Assembly (NCBI GenBank): GCA_030741455.1
Contig: JASLVI010000034.1
Location: 1-11,852 of the forward strand
Source: Candidatus Poseidoniaceae archaeon
GTDB lineage: Archaea; Thermoplasmatota; Poseidoniia; Poseidoniales; Poseidoniaceae
Length of the DNA stretch: 11,852 nt
Direction: 5' to 3'
Below are positions 1-7,073 of the stretch, in pieces (the stretch's first letter is position 1; the number at the start of each line of letters is the position of its first letter). The translations under genes and the position numbers were made by a program. Under the pieces are notes generated by a model. That model did no database searches, had not been told where the DNA came from, and saw only the letters and a list, made by a program, of their open reading frames with translations.

Positions 1-318
1 ACTGGTTCCATTACTGGGTTTATCGGATTGAGGACAACCAAAACTCAGCATGGCGTTGGCCTTTTCCTTTGTTACAAAATCAATGCAAACGAACTTACAA
101 TTCGCCCACAAGATGGAGAGATTTCGAATGCTCGGTTGTTTTCTTTTGATGAATTTTCTCAACTCGAATGGGTTTCTGCTGCCATGAGGGGATTTGCTGA
201 AGTTGCCCTCAAGGATACTTTCCTCCCTCTCATCGATATGAGTGTTGAATCAAAACGCCCGTATCATCTCGTTTTCAGCGACGGCCGTATGACGCTTTCA
301 GAGGAGGTCATCAGATGA
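1..318 (+). CDS. Probable Nudix hydrolase, C-terminal part (5' truncated)
   Basis: The frame is open from the first base of the window, so the gene starts upstream and only its last 105 codons are visible. The fragment reads as beta strand (GVGLFLCYKI), acidic linker (DGEISNARLFSFDEF), then helix (SAAMRGFAEVAL). This is the typical end of a Nudix domain after the catalytic box, where DGEI.xAxxFSxDE precedes the last helix. The Nudix box itself (GX5EX7REUXEEXGU) lies outside the window, so the family call rests on the tail only, and the substrate cannot be inferred. The stop overlaps the next ATG as ATGA (315-318), pointing to translational coupling with the photolyase. A TTG at 28 is an internal codon, not the start. 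A role in hydrolysing damaged nucleotides next to a repair enzyme would make sense but is speculation. Confidence 0.55.
   Translation, partial: TGSITGFIGLRTTKTQHGVGLFLCYKINANELTIRPQDGEISNARLFSFDEFSQLEWVSAAMRGFAEVALKDTFLPLIDMSVESKRPYHLVFSDGRMTLSEEVIR
303..308 (+). promoter_or_regulatory. Shine-Dalgarno site of the photolyase gene
   Basis: GGAGGT sits inside the end of the upstream gene, 6 bases before the ATG at 315. It is a strong match to the anti-SD and supports that start. Confidence 0.75.
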
Positions 319-1805
319 TTGACGTCCGACGAATCGATGCTAACGACAAGCCGATGAATCCGAAAGGAACGCACATCATCTATTGGATGACGAGCGCAAG
401 GCGGGCACGTTGGAATCATGCATTAGATCATTCCATTGAGTTAGCAAATGAATACAATGTCCCTCTCATCGTTGTAGAGTGTCTTGCCCTGGGGCATCGT
501 TGGGCAAACGATCGAATCCATACGTTCGTTCTTCAAGGAATGATCGATAACAGAAAATTGTTTGAGTCAAGTTCTGTGACGTATGTTCCTTACGTCGAAA
601 CCAAGAAATCACAAGCTAGAGGCCTTTTGCAATCGTTTTCAAGAAATGCTGTCGCCGTAGTAATCGATGATTTCCCAACATACATGCCTCGGGATGTCGC
701 CGAACGAGCAAAACAGCTTGCTGACTGCTCAGTACGTTGTATAGACAGTAACGGTATTGTTCCCCTCCGAGCCCCTCAACGCTCGTTTTCAACCGCACAT
801 TCATTCCGTCGATACATTCACAAGAATGTGTTGAATTTCATTTCATCCCCTCCTTCTTCCGACCCGCTGAAGAATCTCAACCCCGTTGCAAATGGTTCCG
901 AAATCGTTTCCAGCTGTTTCCAGGAAGTTGATGTCCCATTGACGCCATTGGAATTCATATGGCGTGTTTCCGAAGGTTCACGAGAAGGCCGTGAAGCACT
1001 TGAAGTCCTCGACATCGATCACGACGTCCCTCCTGTTGACGGCCGCCGAGGAGGTTCTCTAACCGCTCGAACAGAACTCAAAAAATTCATCGAACAGAGA
1101 CTTGATTCGTACAATGTCGATCGCAACCACCCTGAACGTCGTGGTGGTAGTGGCCTATCGCCTTGGCTCCACTTTGGGCACATCTCATCCTTTGAGGTCG
1201 TCAACGAAGTCCTGACTTCACAGAATTGGAACCCGATGAAAATAACACCACCTCACAACGGTCGACGAGCAGGTTGGTGGGGATTAAGCGAAGGGGCTGA
1301 AGCATTCCTCGATCAGGTCATTACATGGCGAGAACTCGGATTTATCTATTGTTTTGAACATCCTGATCATACATCCTACGACACACTTCCGGAATGGGCG
1401 AGAACGACGTTGGAAGAACACATAAATGACGAGCGCCCATATCTCTACACATTTGAACAACTCGAACGTGGTGAAACGCACGACCCCCTCTGGAATGCAG
1501 CACAAATGCAACTGCGCAAGGATGGTATCATCCACAACTATCTGCGAATGCTTTGGGGCAAGAAGGTGCTTGAATGGTGCCCCGATCCGGAAACTGCATG
1601 CGACTGGTTGATTCGGCTAAACGACCGTTGGGCGCTCGATGGTCGTGATCCGAATTCTTACACAGGAATTTTCTGGATCTTTGGACGCTTTGACCGAGGA
1701 TGGTTTGAACGCTCAGTTTTCGGTAAGGTCCGTTACATGACTTCAGCATCCACGCAACGTAAGTTCAAAACTGAGGATTATATACGAAAATACGCTGATT
1801 CCTAA
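315..1805 (+). CDS. phr: Class II-like deoxyribodipyrimidine (CPD) photolyase
   Basis: This 496-residue protein is full length for the family. It should bind FAD and use blue/near-UV light to split cyclobutane pyrimidine dimers in DNA. The N-terminal half is the Rossmann-like antenna domain, opening with YWMTSARRARWNHALDHSIELA (about residues 24-45), the pattern class II enzymes show at this point. The C-terminal FAD-binding helical domain carries WRELGFIYC (W338-R339-E340 onward), THDPLWNAAQ (W393-N394), HNYLRMLWGKKVLEW, LNDRWALDGRDPN (D442 onward) and the end block FGKVRYM. These follow class II rather than class I/cryptochrome motifs. The stretch GWWGLSEGAEAFLDQ differs from the canonical Methanosarcina-type segment as I recall it and suggests a divergent branch. 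The start is supported by the SD at 303-308 and the ATGA overlap with the upstream gene. It is followed after 14 bases by an SRPBCC-SDR gene. Photolyase or photolyase-like is near certain; the exact lesion specificity is inferred. Confidence 0.93.
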   Translation: MIDVRRIDANDKPMNPKGTHIIYWMTSARRARWNHALDHSIELANEYNVPLIVVECLALGHRWANDRIHTFVLQGMIDNRKLFESSSVTYVPYVETKKSQARGLLQSFSRNAVAVVIDDFPTYMPRDVAERAKQLADCSVRCIDSNGIVPLRAPQRSFSTAHSFRRYIHKNVLNFISSPPSSDPLKNLNPVANGSEIVSSCFQEVDVPLTPLEFIWRVSEGSREGREALEVLDIDHDVPPVDGRRGGSLTARTELKKFIEQRLDSYNVDRNHPERRGGSGLSPWLHFGHISSFEVVNEVLTSQNWNPMKITPPHNGRRAGWWGLSEGAEAFLDQVITWRELGFIYCFEHPDHTSYDTLPEWARTTLEEHINDERPYLYTFEQLERGETHDPLWNAAQMQLRKDGIIHNYLRMLWGKKVLEWCPDPETACDWLIRLNDRWALDGRDPNSYTGIFWIFGRFDRGWFERSVFGKVRYMTSASTQRKFKTEDYIRKYADS

Positions 1806-1808
1806 CAC

Positions 1809-1813
1809 AGGAG
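1809..1813 (+). promoter_or_regulatory. Shine-Dalgarno site fixing the start of the SRPBCC-SDR gene
   Basis: AGGAG ends directly before an ATG at 1814, leaving no spacer, and lies 6 bases before a second in-frame ATG at 1820. The second ATG has the normal spacing and is therefore the better start. Confidence 0.7.
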
Positions 1814-1819
1814 ATGCGC

Positions 1820-3211
1820 ATGCCTATCTATGAACACACTGCAACCTTCCCCTATCCGAGAGACGTCGTTTGGAATTGGCATGCACGTCCGGGTGCAGTC
1901 CGTAGGATTATGCCGGATTGGGAAGGAATTCGGCCCGTTGAAGTGGGAGGAATTAAAGACGGTGCAGTGACCTCTTTTCGTATGTCGATTGGTATCCTTC
2001 CGCAGCGTTGGGTTGCGAAGCATCATAGTTACATCGAAGGAGAACAATTCTGCGATGATATGATCAAAGGACCGTTTGGACGATGGAATCACGTTCACAA
2101 ATTTATTGAAACGGGTCAAACAGAAATGCAAATCCAAGATCGAATCGATTGGAAACTACCGTTCCATTTCTTTACACGAATCGGTTCTCCGATTATGGTG
2201 ATGCCTCGCGTACGTCAGATGTTCAAGCATCGAACACGAAGGATCCTTGCTGATTTGAAGCGCCAACAAATGTTCAAGGATGCGCCTCGAAAACGGATTC
2301 TCATCAGCGGTTCCACGGGACTTATTGGAACGCAACTCGGTGCATTTTTAGAAACAGATGGCCATGATGTCCACCGACTCATTCGTCCGAGCACGCGTCT
2401 TCATGCTGACCAAGATTCAACAAAAGTGGTCAAATGGGACGACAAAAGCGGAAAACTCATCGAGGGCTCGCTTGAGAATTTTGATGTCATCATTCATCTT
2501 GCTGGTGCTGGAATCGGCGACAAGCGTTGGAGCAAGAAGCGAAAGAAGTTGATTGCTGAGAGTCGTGAAATACCGACCAAGAATCTTGCGAACGCTTTAG
2601 CAAATCTTGCTTCACCGCCTTCGTTGTTCATGTGCGCTTCTGCCGTTGGATACTACGATAATCGAGGTGATGAGGAACTTGACGAAAAGAGCAGTACTGG
2701 AAATGGTTTCCTCGCAGAGATTTGCCGTAAATGGGAAGATGCAGCTCAACCAGCAATCAATGCAGGAATTCGGACCATTCACATGCGAACGGGAATTGTT
2801 ACAACCGCAGCTGGAGGCATGCTTCAACAGATTTTGTTGCCAGCAAAACTCGGTGCAATGGGTCCAATCGGGGGAGGTCGTCAGTGGCAATCGTGGATTT
2901 CTCTTGACGATCAAATCTATGCTATGCACTATCTCATGAATCACGAGACAGCCAGCGGCGTGTTCAATCTGACCGCGCCGAATCCAGTGACACAGAAGCA
3001 GTTTGCGAAGGTTCTAGGCAAGGTTTTGCGACGCCCAGCCTTCGCCCCAGCACCGGGGTTCGTCATGAAAATTCTCTTTGGAGAGATGGGCAAATCGCTC
3101 ATTTTGGATGGACAAAAAGTGCGTCCAAAACGTCTTCAAGATTTAGGATATACCTTTGAGCACGAAACCCTAGAACCAGCCCTCCGTGATGCGTTAGGTC
3201 GCTTTGCATAA
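1820..3211 (+). CDS. SRPBCC ligand-binding domain fused to TIGR01777 (SDR39U1/YfcH-like) oxidoreductase
   Basis: The protein has 463 residues from the ATG at 1820, chosen because its SD spacing is normal. Residues 1 to about 150 resemble an SRPBCC/START-type pocket of the COG4276 kind (FPYPRDVVWNWHARPGA, then IKDGAVTSFRM and GPFGRWNHVHKF). From about residue 158 comes an extended SDR: ILISGSTGLIGTQL (I160; Gly-rich NAD(P) loop at about 164-170), FDVIIHLAGAGIGDKRW, CASAVGYYDNRGDEELDE, the WQSWISLDD block typical of TIGR01777, and a C-terminal substrate-domain segment ending in ALRDALGRFA. The SRPBCC + TIGR01777 fusion is a known arrangement. The substrate of this family is not established; older labels such as cell-division inhibitor or nucleoside-diphosphate-sugar epimerase are poorly supported. 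It is probably cytosolic, as no signal or membrane segment is visible. It sits 14 bases after the photolyase stop, so the two are very likely co-transcribed. Confidence 0.9.
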   Translation: MPIYEHTATFPYPRDVVWNWHARPGAVRRIMPDWEGIRPVEVGGIKDGAVTSFRMSIGILPQRWVAKHHSYIEGEQFCDDMIKGPFGRWNHVHKFIETGQTEMQIQDRIDWKLPFHFFTRIGSPIMVMPRVRQMFKHRTRRILADLKRQQMFKDAPRKRILISGSTGLIGTQLGAFLETDGHDVHRLIRPSTRLHADQDSTKVVKWDDKSGKLIEGSLENFDVIIHLAGAGIGDKRWSKKRKKLIAESREIPTKNLANALANLASPPSLFMCASAVGYYDNRGDEELDEKSSTGNGFLAEICRKWEDAAQPAINAGIRTIHMRTGIVTTAAGGMLQQILLPAKLGAMGPIGGGRQWQSWISLDDQIYAMHYLMNHETASGVFNLTAPNPVTQKQFAKVLGKVLRRPAFAPAPGFVMKILFGEMGKSLILDGQKVRPKRLQDLGYTFEHETLEPALRDALGRFA

Positions 3212-3219
3212 TCGTCGCG

Positions 3220-3229
3220 TTATTCTTAA
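3220..3229 (+). promoter_or_regulatory. Possible archaeal TATA-like element for the surface-protein operon
   Basis: TTATTCTTAA lies in the 40-base gap after the SDR gene, centred about 27 bases before the ATG at 3252. That is the TATA-to-start distance expected for a leaderless archaeal transcript. No clear SD precedes 3252, which fits a leaderless start. The match to the TATA consensus is only partial. Confidence 0.3.
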
Positions 3230-3251
3230 CCGACATGTGTCATGGGCAAAC

Positions 3252-5789
3252 ATGCTCGGGCGTAGCATGGCTGTTGGCTTGTTCGCCCTGCTGCTTCTGT
3301 GCATGATACCTTCGGTCAATGCAGACGACACGCAAGCAGCATCAAATCTGTTGACAGATGGTGTTTCTTCAAACGGTTACGTTTGTGATCCCGATGGGTG
3401 CTCACCAAACGATGGAACCGATTGGTGGCGAATTTATGCCTACAAAGGCGATCTCGTCAGTATTACGTTTTCTGGTTCCATGAGCAATGCAGCATGGTGG
3501 TGTCCTGGCGATGGATGGGAGGGAGATTATTCGATGCATGATGAATCTGGTTCACAAATCGCTACGATGGGTCGCAGCGATGACAATCCCTCCGGTACGC
3601 ACGGAACTGCAATGTCTCAACCCGGTTATGTCTATGTGAAGATCAAAGGAAAGAATTCATGGTGCAACGACGGATTTGATTACACGCTTTTAGCTTCTAT
3701 CGATAAAACGGGCCGCGACACAGATGAGGATGGATTTACTGATGTAGACGATGATTGCGATCTCATCGTTGGCACCTCCACCAACGACCGAAAAGGTTGC
3801 ATTGATACGGATTCGGACGGTTGGTCTGATTCGGATTCAGGTTGGGATATTCAAAATGGCGCAGATGCCTTTGAAACCGATCCAACACAGTGGCGAGACC
3901 GTGATTTCGATGGATATGGTGACAACATTCTTGGAAATCAGCCCGACCATTGCCCCGACAGTCGAGGCTATTCGACATCCGACCGTTTTGGCTGCATTGA
4001 CTCGGATGGCGATTCATACTCCGATGCAGATCCCGGTGGCTTGAATGGACTCGAACCATGGTTTGCTCATCCAACAGGTCTTGCAGACGCCTTCCCATTT
4101 GAAGCGACGCAATGGCAAGATACCGATGCGGATGGCTACGGTGATAACTGGGATGACCCTATGTGGAATGCATCTCATCTTGAATGGGGTATTGGTCAAT
4201 GGCTCGAAGTTGCTTACCAACCCGATGCTTGCCCATTCATACTCGGTACTTCATTTGCTGATCGGTACGGTTGTCCTGATGCGGACGCAGATGCGTGGTC
4301 TGATCCGGGAGAGAATTGGACAGCAGCTGATGGTGCGGATGCGTTCCCGTTTGAACCGACACAGTGGCGAGACCGTGATTTCGATGGTTATGGGGACAAC
4401 CAATCAGAGGGTGCTAATCTCGTCGATGATTTCCCTGATAATCCAACTCAATTCCGAGATACAGATTTCGATGGCTGGGGCGACAATCAGACCTATGGTG
4501 CCACACAGATCGACGATTTCCCGCTGATTCCAAGCCAATATCGTGATTCAGATGGCGATGGCTATGGGGATAATCTTGCTGGATTTGAAGGCGACGTTTG
4601 TGTGAATTCCGATGCTGAAGAGGTTGAAAGTGGATGGATTTCACGTTTCGATCGCCTTGGTTGCAGAGATGTGGACAAGGATGGTTACTCCGACCCAACC
4701 GATGAATGGATTGCCCATCCGCAAGGCTTTGCTGATGCTTTCCCGAACGACCCTTCACAGTGGCACGATACCGATAATGATGGGTTCGGTGACAACATGT
4801 ACTACAACGACGGTCTGGCTGAACGTCTTGCATATCGTGGCGATGGTTGTCGAACAACATATGGCCTTTCTACGTTCGATCGTTGGGGTTGTCCAGATTC
4901 GGATGAGGACGGTTGGTCCGACCCAACACCATACTGGCTTGCAAGTCCTGGAGGAACTGCTGATGCTTGGCCAGAAGACCCTACTCAATGGCACGATCGA
5001 GACGGAGACGGCCGTGGAGACAATCCATCTGGAACGACCGCAGATGTGTGTCCCTCTCAGCCTGGAACATCGGTAGGTCCCAGTTCTGGAGGTGACCGTT
5101 GGGGCTGTCCAGATACGGATGGTGATGGTTGGTCCAATCTTGGTGATGCGTTCATTCACGAACCAACACAATGGCGCGATACGGATGGAGATGGATATGG
5201 AGATGAATCGGATGGAAACGAAGCGGATGCCTGCCCAAACATTCGTGGAACATCGATTCTTGACCGACGAGGATGTCGTGATACGGACGGCGATGGTTGG
5301 TCAGATCCAACCGATGATTGGGAAGCACATCCATATGGGTTAGCAGATGCTTTCCCGACCGAAGCATTACAATGGAAAGATACCGATGGCGACGGTTTTG
5401 GCGATGTGCCTTTGGGCGCACTTCGTGACGATTGTCCGGAAGTATTTGGAACCTCAATGCGCGATTTACAAGGTTGCGAGGACAACAATGGCGATGGTTG
5501 GTCAGATGAATATGGCGAGTGGAATGCAGCCATTGCTATCATGGGTGAAGATCCAGCTGCTTCTTGGCTGACATATCTTATCGTTGGCATCTCCTTCATT
5601 CTCGGAGCTTCTGCAGCACTGATTGTTCGAACTATGCGGCCAGAAGATGAGAAGATTCTAACGGACGAATTGTTGGGTATTGATGCGATATCTACCAATA
5701 TTGAGGCGGTGCAACCGGCGGAGGCAATGCCTCTGCCGGAACTGGCCATTCCTCTTCCCCCTCCGCCAGGAGGTGAAGACGATGCGTAA
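3252..5789 (+). CDS. Secreted, membrane-anchored surface protein with PPC-like domain and TSP3-like Ca-binding repeats
   Basis: This is an 845-residue type I membrane protein. It begins with a signal peptide (MLGRSMAVGLFALLLLCMIP, likely cut after VNA, about residue 25). Residues from about 32 to 150 resemble a bacterial pre-peptidase C-terminal (PPC) beta domain (DWWRIYAYKGDLVSITFSG, then GYVYVKIKG and DYTLLAS). From D156 to about 758 there are acidic DxDxDGxxD repeats of thrombospondin type 3 style, expected to bind calcium and form a stiff stalk. A transmembrane helix starts at W772 (WLTYLIVGISFILGASAAL) and is followed by RTMRPEDEK and a roughly 50-residue acidic, Pro-rich tail (LPPPPGGEDDA). 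The frame also allows a TTG at 3204 and a GTG at 3237, but the ATG at 3252 gives the best signal peptide; ATG 3267 is an alternative. No catalytic domain is visible, so adhesion, surface-layer or scaffold roles are guesses. The next gene overlaps its 3' end by 8 bases. Confidence 0.87.
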   Translation: MLGRSMAVGLFALLLLCMIPSVNADDTQAASNLLTDGVSSNGYVCDPDGCSPNDGTDWWRIYAYKGDLVSITFSGSMSNAAWWCPGDGWEGDYSMHDESGSQIATMGRSDDNPSGTHGTAMSQPGYVYVKIKGKNSWCNDGFDYTLLASIDKTGRDTDEDGFTDVDDDCDLIVGTSTNDRKGCIDTDSDGWSDSDSGWDIQNGADAFETDPTQWRDRDFDGYGDNILGNQPDHCPDSRGYSTSDRFGCIDSDGDSYSDADPGGLNGLEPWFAHPTGLADAFPFEATQWQDTDADGYGDNWDDPMWNASHLEWGIGQWLEVAYQPDACPFILGTSFADRYGCPDADADAWSDPGENWTAADGADAFPFEPTQWRDRDFDGYGDNQSEGANLVDDFPDNPTQFRDTDFDGWGDNQTYGATQIDDFPLIPSQYRDSDGDGYGDNLAGFEGDVCVNSDAEEVESGWISRFDRLGCRDVDKDGYSDPTDEWIAHPQGFADAFPNDPSQWHDTDNDGFGDNMYYNDGLAERLAYRGDGCRTTYGLSTFDRWGCPDSDEDGWSDPTPYWLASPGGTADAWPEDPTQWHDRDGDGRGDNPSGTTADVCPSQPGTSVGPSSGGDRWGCPDTDGDGWSNLGDAFIHEPTQWRDTDGDGYGDESDGNEADACPNIRGTSILDRRGCRDTDGDGWSDPTDDWEAHPYGLADAFPTEALQWKDTDGDGFGDVPLGALRDDCPEVFGTSMRDLQGCEDNNGDGWSDEYGEWNAAIAIMGEDPAASWLTYLIVGISFILGASAALIVRTMRPEDEKILTDELLGIDAISTNIEAVQPAEAMPLPELAIPLPPPPGGEDDA
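3885..3926 (+). repeat. 42-base near-identical direct repeat, copy 1
   Basis: This copy matches 4359-4400 at 40 of 42 bases, with the first 29 identical. It encodes TQWRDRDFDGYGDN. Other B units with the same amino acids differ far more in their codons, so this pair points to recent internal duplication or conversion. Confidence 0.9.
4359..4400 (+). repeat. 42-base near-identical direct repeat, copy 2
   Basis: Second copy of the 3885-3926 segment, with two mismatches at its 3' side. It encodes the same 14 residues in a later B unit, 474 bases away, which is a whole number of codons and preserves the frame. Confidence 0.9.
5768..5776 (+). promoter_or_regulatory. Shine-Dalgarno site of the type I membrane protein gene
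   Basis: AGGAGGTGA is an almost full-length anti-SD match, 5 bases before the ATG at 5782. It lies within the last codons of the upstream gene and decides this start over an in-frame ATG at 5680, which would lack a signal peptide at its N-terminus. Confidence 0.85.
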
Positions 5790-7068
5790 GGTGACAATCT
5801 TCCTAGCATTCCTTTTCCTTATGCCTCTCTTTACAGCGATCAATGTCAGCGCTGAATCGGACATCGGTCTTGAAGAGGCAGGCATTACATTGGTTGCACT
5901 TCGTAATGATACACTCGATTTGAATCAAGACGGAGATGTTGACGCTGTAAATGTGGTTGTTATTCTGAATTCGTCAACACCTTCAACGTTCGTCGATATT
6001 CGGATAATTGCGACACATAATGATCGAGAAGTTATCGAATCGAAAGCGGTTGAAATCATTGGGCAAACAAATGCAAATCTCACCTATCAGGCATGGTCTC
6101 GGGGTGCGCATGAACTCACTCTTGGATTTTATGACATGAACGGCGATGAAATTTCAACTGTTTCTTTACCTACGTATGAAATGGTTCCGTCATTGCAAAC
6201 GCCGATGCTCTCACTCCAATTTACGGGTCAAAGCAACCTCCAAACTGGTTCGAATTGTGAAATAAACCGTATGTTTGCCGATGAAACCGGTCCTCGATAC
6301 AATGCTCTAGGAACCTTGACGTTTACAGGCGCACCATTCATTGTTCTCGACAATGCTACGAGCATCGATTGTTCATCATGGCCTGCGGGTGAATATTCAC
6401 TCCGTGAAACGTATCGAAACGAACTTGGTCAGACTGCTGAGGCTACATTGAATCTTACGATTGAAAACCGTCCCGCTCCCACGTTCGATCTCCTTGTTAC
6501 TGGTGATGGTTTAACCACCGATCGTTCTTGCTTGGTTGCTATCCAGCCAACAGATTCAAACGAAGACTTTTCACAATATTCGAAACAGTGGGATGTTTCA
6601 ACCACTTCAACGATTTCCGAAGGCGCTGTATACGATTGTTCAGGTCTTCCTGCAGGCGTTCATCTCGTTGTATTGGAAGTTACAAATCTCGAAAATATTG
6701 CGAGTACGCAGGCAGTTAACATCGTTCGACTTCCTGCTGTTGAGCTGACACCAGAGGAACAAGAAGCGCTGCCAAGCCAATCGTTTGGAGAAGAAACTCC
6801 TACGGAGAGTGTAGGATGGTATACGATGGCAATTCTTGGTTTGGTGGTTGCAGTCATCGTGTTCGTTCTTTTGGTACGAATACGAGAGAATGATGATCTC
6901 TTGACCTTGCCTGAACTTGGTCCAACGCCGCAAATCTTGAGCGATGGTTCACCAGATTCGCAGGGCTTGCCAACCGTTCTCGATGACGAAGGTCAATTGT
7001 GGCGGAAGCATCCAGATGGAACACTCGATTGGTGGGATTCGACCTACAATATTTGGCAGCGTTGGTGA
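5782..7068 (+). CDS. Type I membrane protein with two Cys-paired beta-rich domains and Trp-rich cytoplasmic tail
   Basis: I do not recognise a named family. The 428-residue product has a signal peptide (MRKVTIFLAFLFLMPLFTAI, cut near VSA-ES). A single dockerin/EF-hand-like loop follows, with D46, N48, D50, D52 and D54 in DLNQDGDVDAVNV. Next is a CARDB/Ig-like beta stretch, then two similar domains each holding a Cys pair: NCEINR to IDCSSWPAGEYSL, and SCLVAI to YDCSGLPAGVHLV. The two share the C-S-x-x-P-A-G motif and look like an internal duplication. A transmembrane helix covers about residues 345-367 (GWYTMAILGLVVAVIVFVLL), followed by RIRENDD and a 60-residue tail ending with five tryptophans in 22 residues (W407, W417, W418, W425, W428). 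The start at 5782 overlaps the upstream gene by 8 bases and has a strong SD, so the two are translationally linked. Function is unknown; a cell-surface receptor or scaffold is the simplest reading. Confidence 0.85.
   Translation: MRKVTIFLAFLFLMPLFTAINVSAESDIGLEEAGITLVALRNDTLDLNQDGDVDAVNVVVILNSSTPSTFVDIRIIATHNDREVIESKAVEIIGQTNANLTYQAWSRGAHELTLGFYDMNGDEISTVSLPTYEMVPSLQTPMLSLQFTGQSNLQTGSNCEINRMFADETGPRYNALGTLTFTGAPFIVLDNATSIDCSSWPAGEYSLRETYRNELGQTAEATLNLTIENRPAPTFDLLVTGDGLTTDRSCLVAIQPTDSNEDFSQYSKQWDVSTTSTISEGAVYDCSGLPAGVHLVVLEVTNLENIASTQAVNIVRLPAVELTPEEQEALPSQSFGEETPTESVGWYTMAILGLVVAVIVFVLLVRIRENDDLLTLPELGPTPQILSDGSPDSQGLPTVLDDEGQLWRKHPDGTLDWWDSTYNIWQRW
7064..7068 (+). promoter_or_regulatory. 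Shine-Dalgarno site of the DUF4105 gene, overlapping the upstream stop
   Basis: GGTGA includes the TGA stop of the preceding gene and lies 5 bases before the ATG at 7074. It supports that start over a GTG at 6999 and implies re-initiation by terminating ribosomes. Confidence 0.6.
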
Positions 7069-7073
7069 ATTTA

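Larger units (their letters stand above)
3717..5523 (+). repeat. Array of alternating TSP3-like A and B repeat units (protein-level)
   Basis: Within the surface protein two unit types alternate. Unit A reads C-P-x-x-x-G-T-S-x-x-D-R-x-G-C followed by xDxDxDGWSDP. Unit B reads ADAFPxxPTQWxDxDxDGxGDN. I count eight Cys-to-Cys A linkers and nine B motifs (including DDFP and ADAW variants). In the middle (about 4402-4575) two B units stand in tandem with no A unit between them. Each A linker has exactly two cysteines, suggesting one disulfide per unit. The codons are mostly diverged between copies, so the array is old apart from one recent-looking 42-base pair of copies. Confidence 0.85.

Noticed and set aside
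4045..4860. Open frames in other phases and on the minus strand within the repeat region (for example 4045-4527 + and 4414-4860 -)
   Set aside because: They are rich in Met/His/Arg without domain features, as expected for frame-shifted readings of GAT/GGT repeats, and lie wholly inside a well-supported gene.
3717..5523. Periodic repeat array considered as CRISPR
   Set aside because: Units are codon-phased, diverged at the DNA level and of unequal length, with conserved protein motifs. There are no identical 25-40 base direct repeats with unique spacers and no cas genes.
5680..5781. ATG at 5680 as start of the second membrane protein
   Set aside because: It would place an Arg/Cys-rich stretch before the signal peptide and overlap the upstream gene by over 100 bases. 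The near-perfect SD at 5768-5776 points to 5782.
5156..5809. A 217-codon open frame on the minus strand inside the TSP3-like repeat gene
   Set aside because: It is the reverse reading of Asp/Gly-rich repeat codons, giving a Ser/Pro-rich low-complexity product with no start signals. The plus-strand gene has a signal peptide, periodic motifs and a membrane helix.
6999..7073. GTG at 6999 as start of the DUF4105 gene
   Set aside because: It would add 25 residues read out of frame from the conserved-looking Trp-rich tail of the upstream gene. ATG 7074 has a GGTGA at proper spacing and begins directly with the membrane helix.
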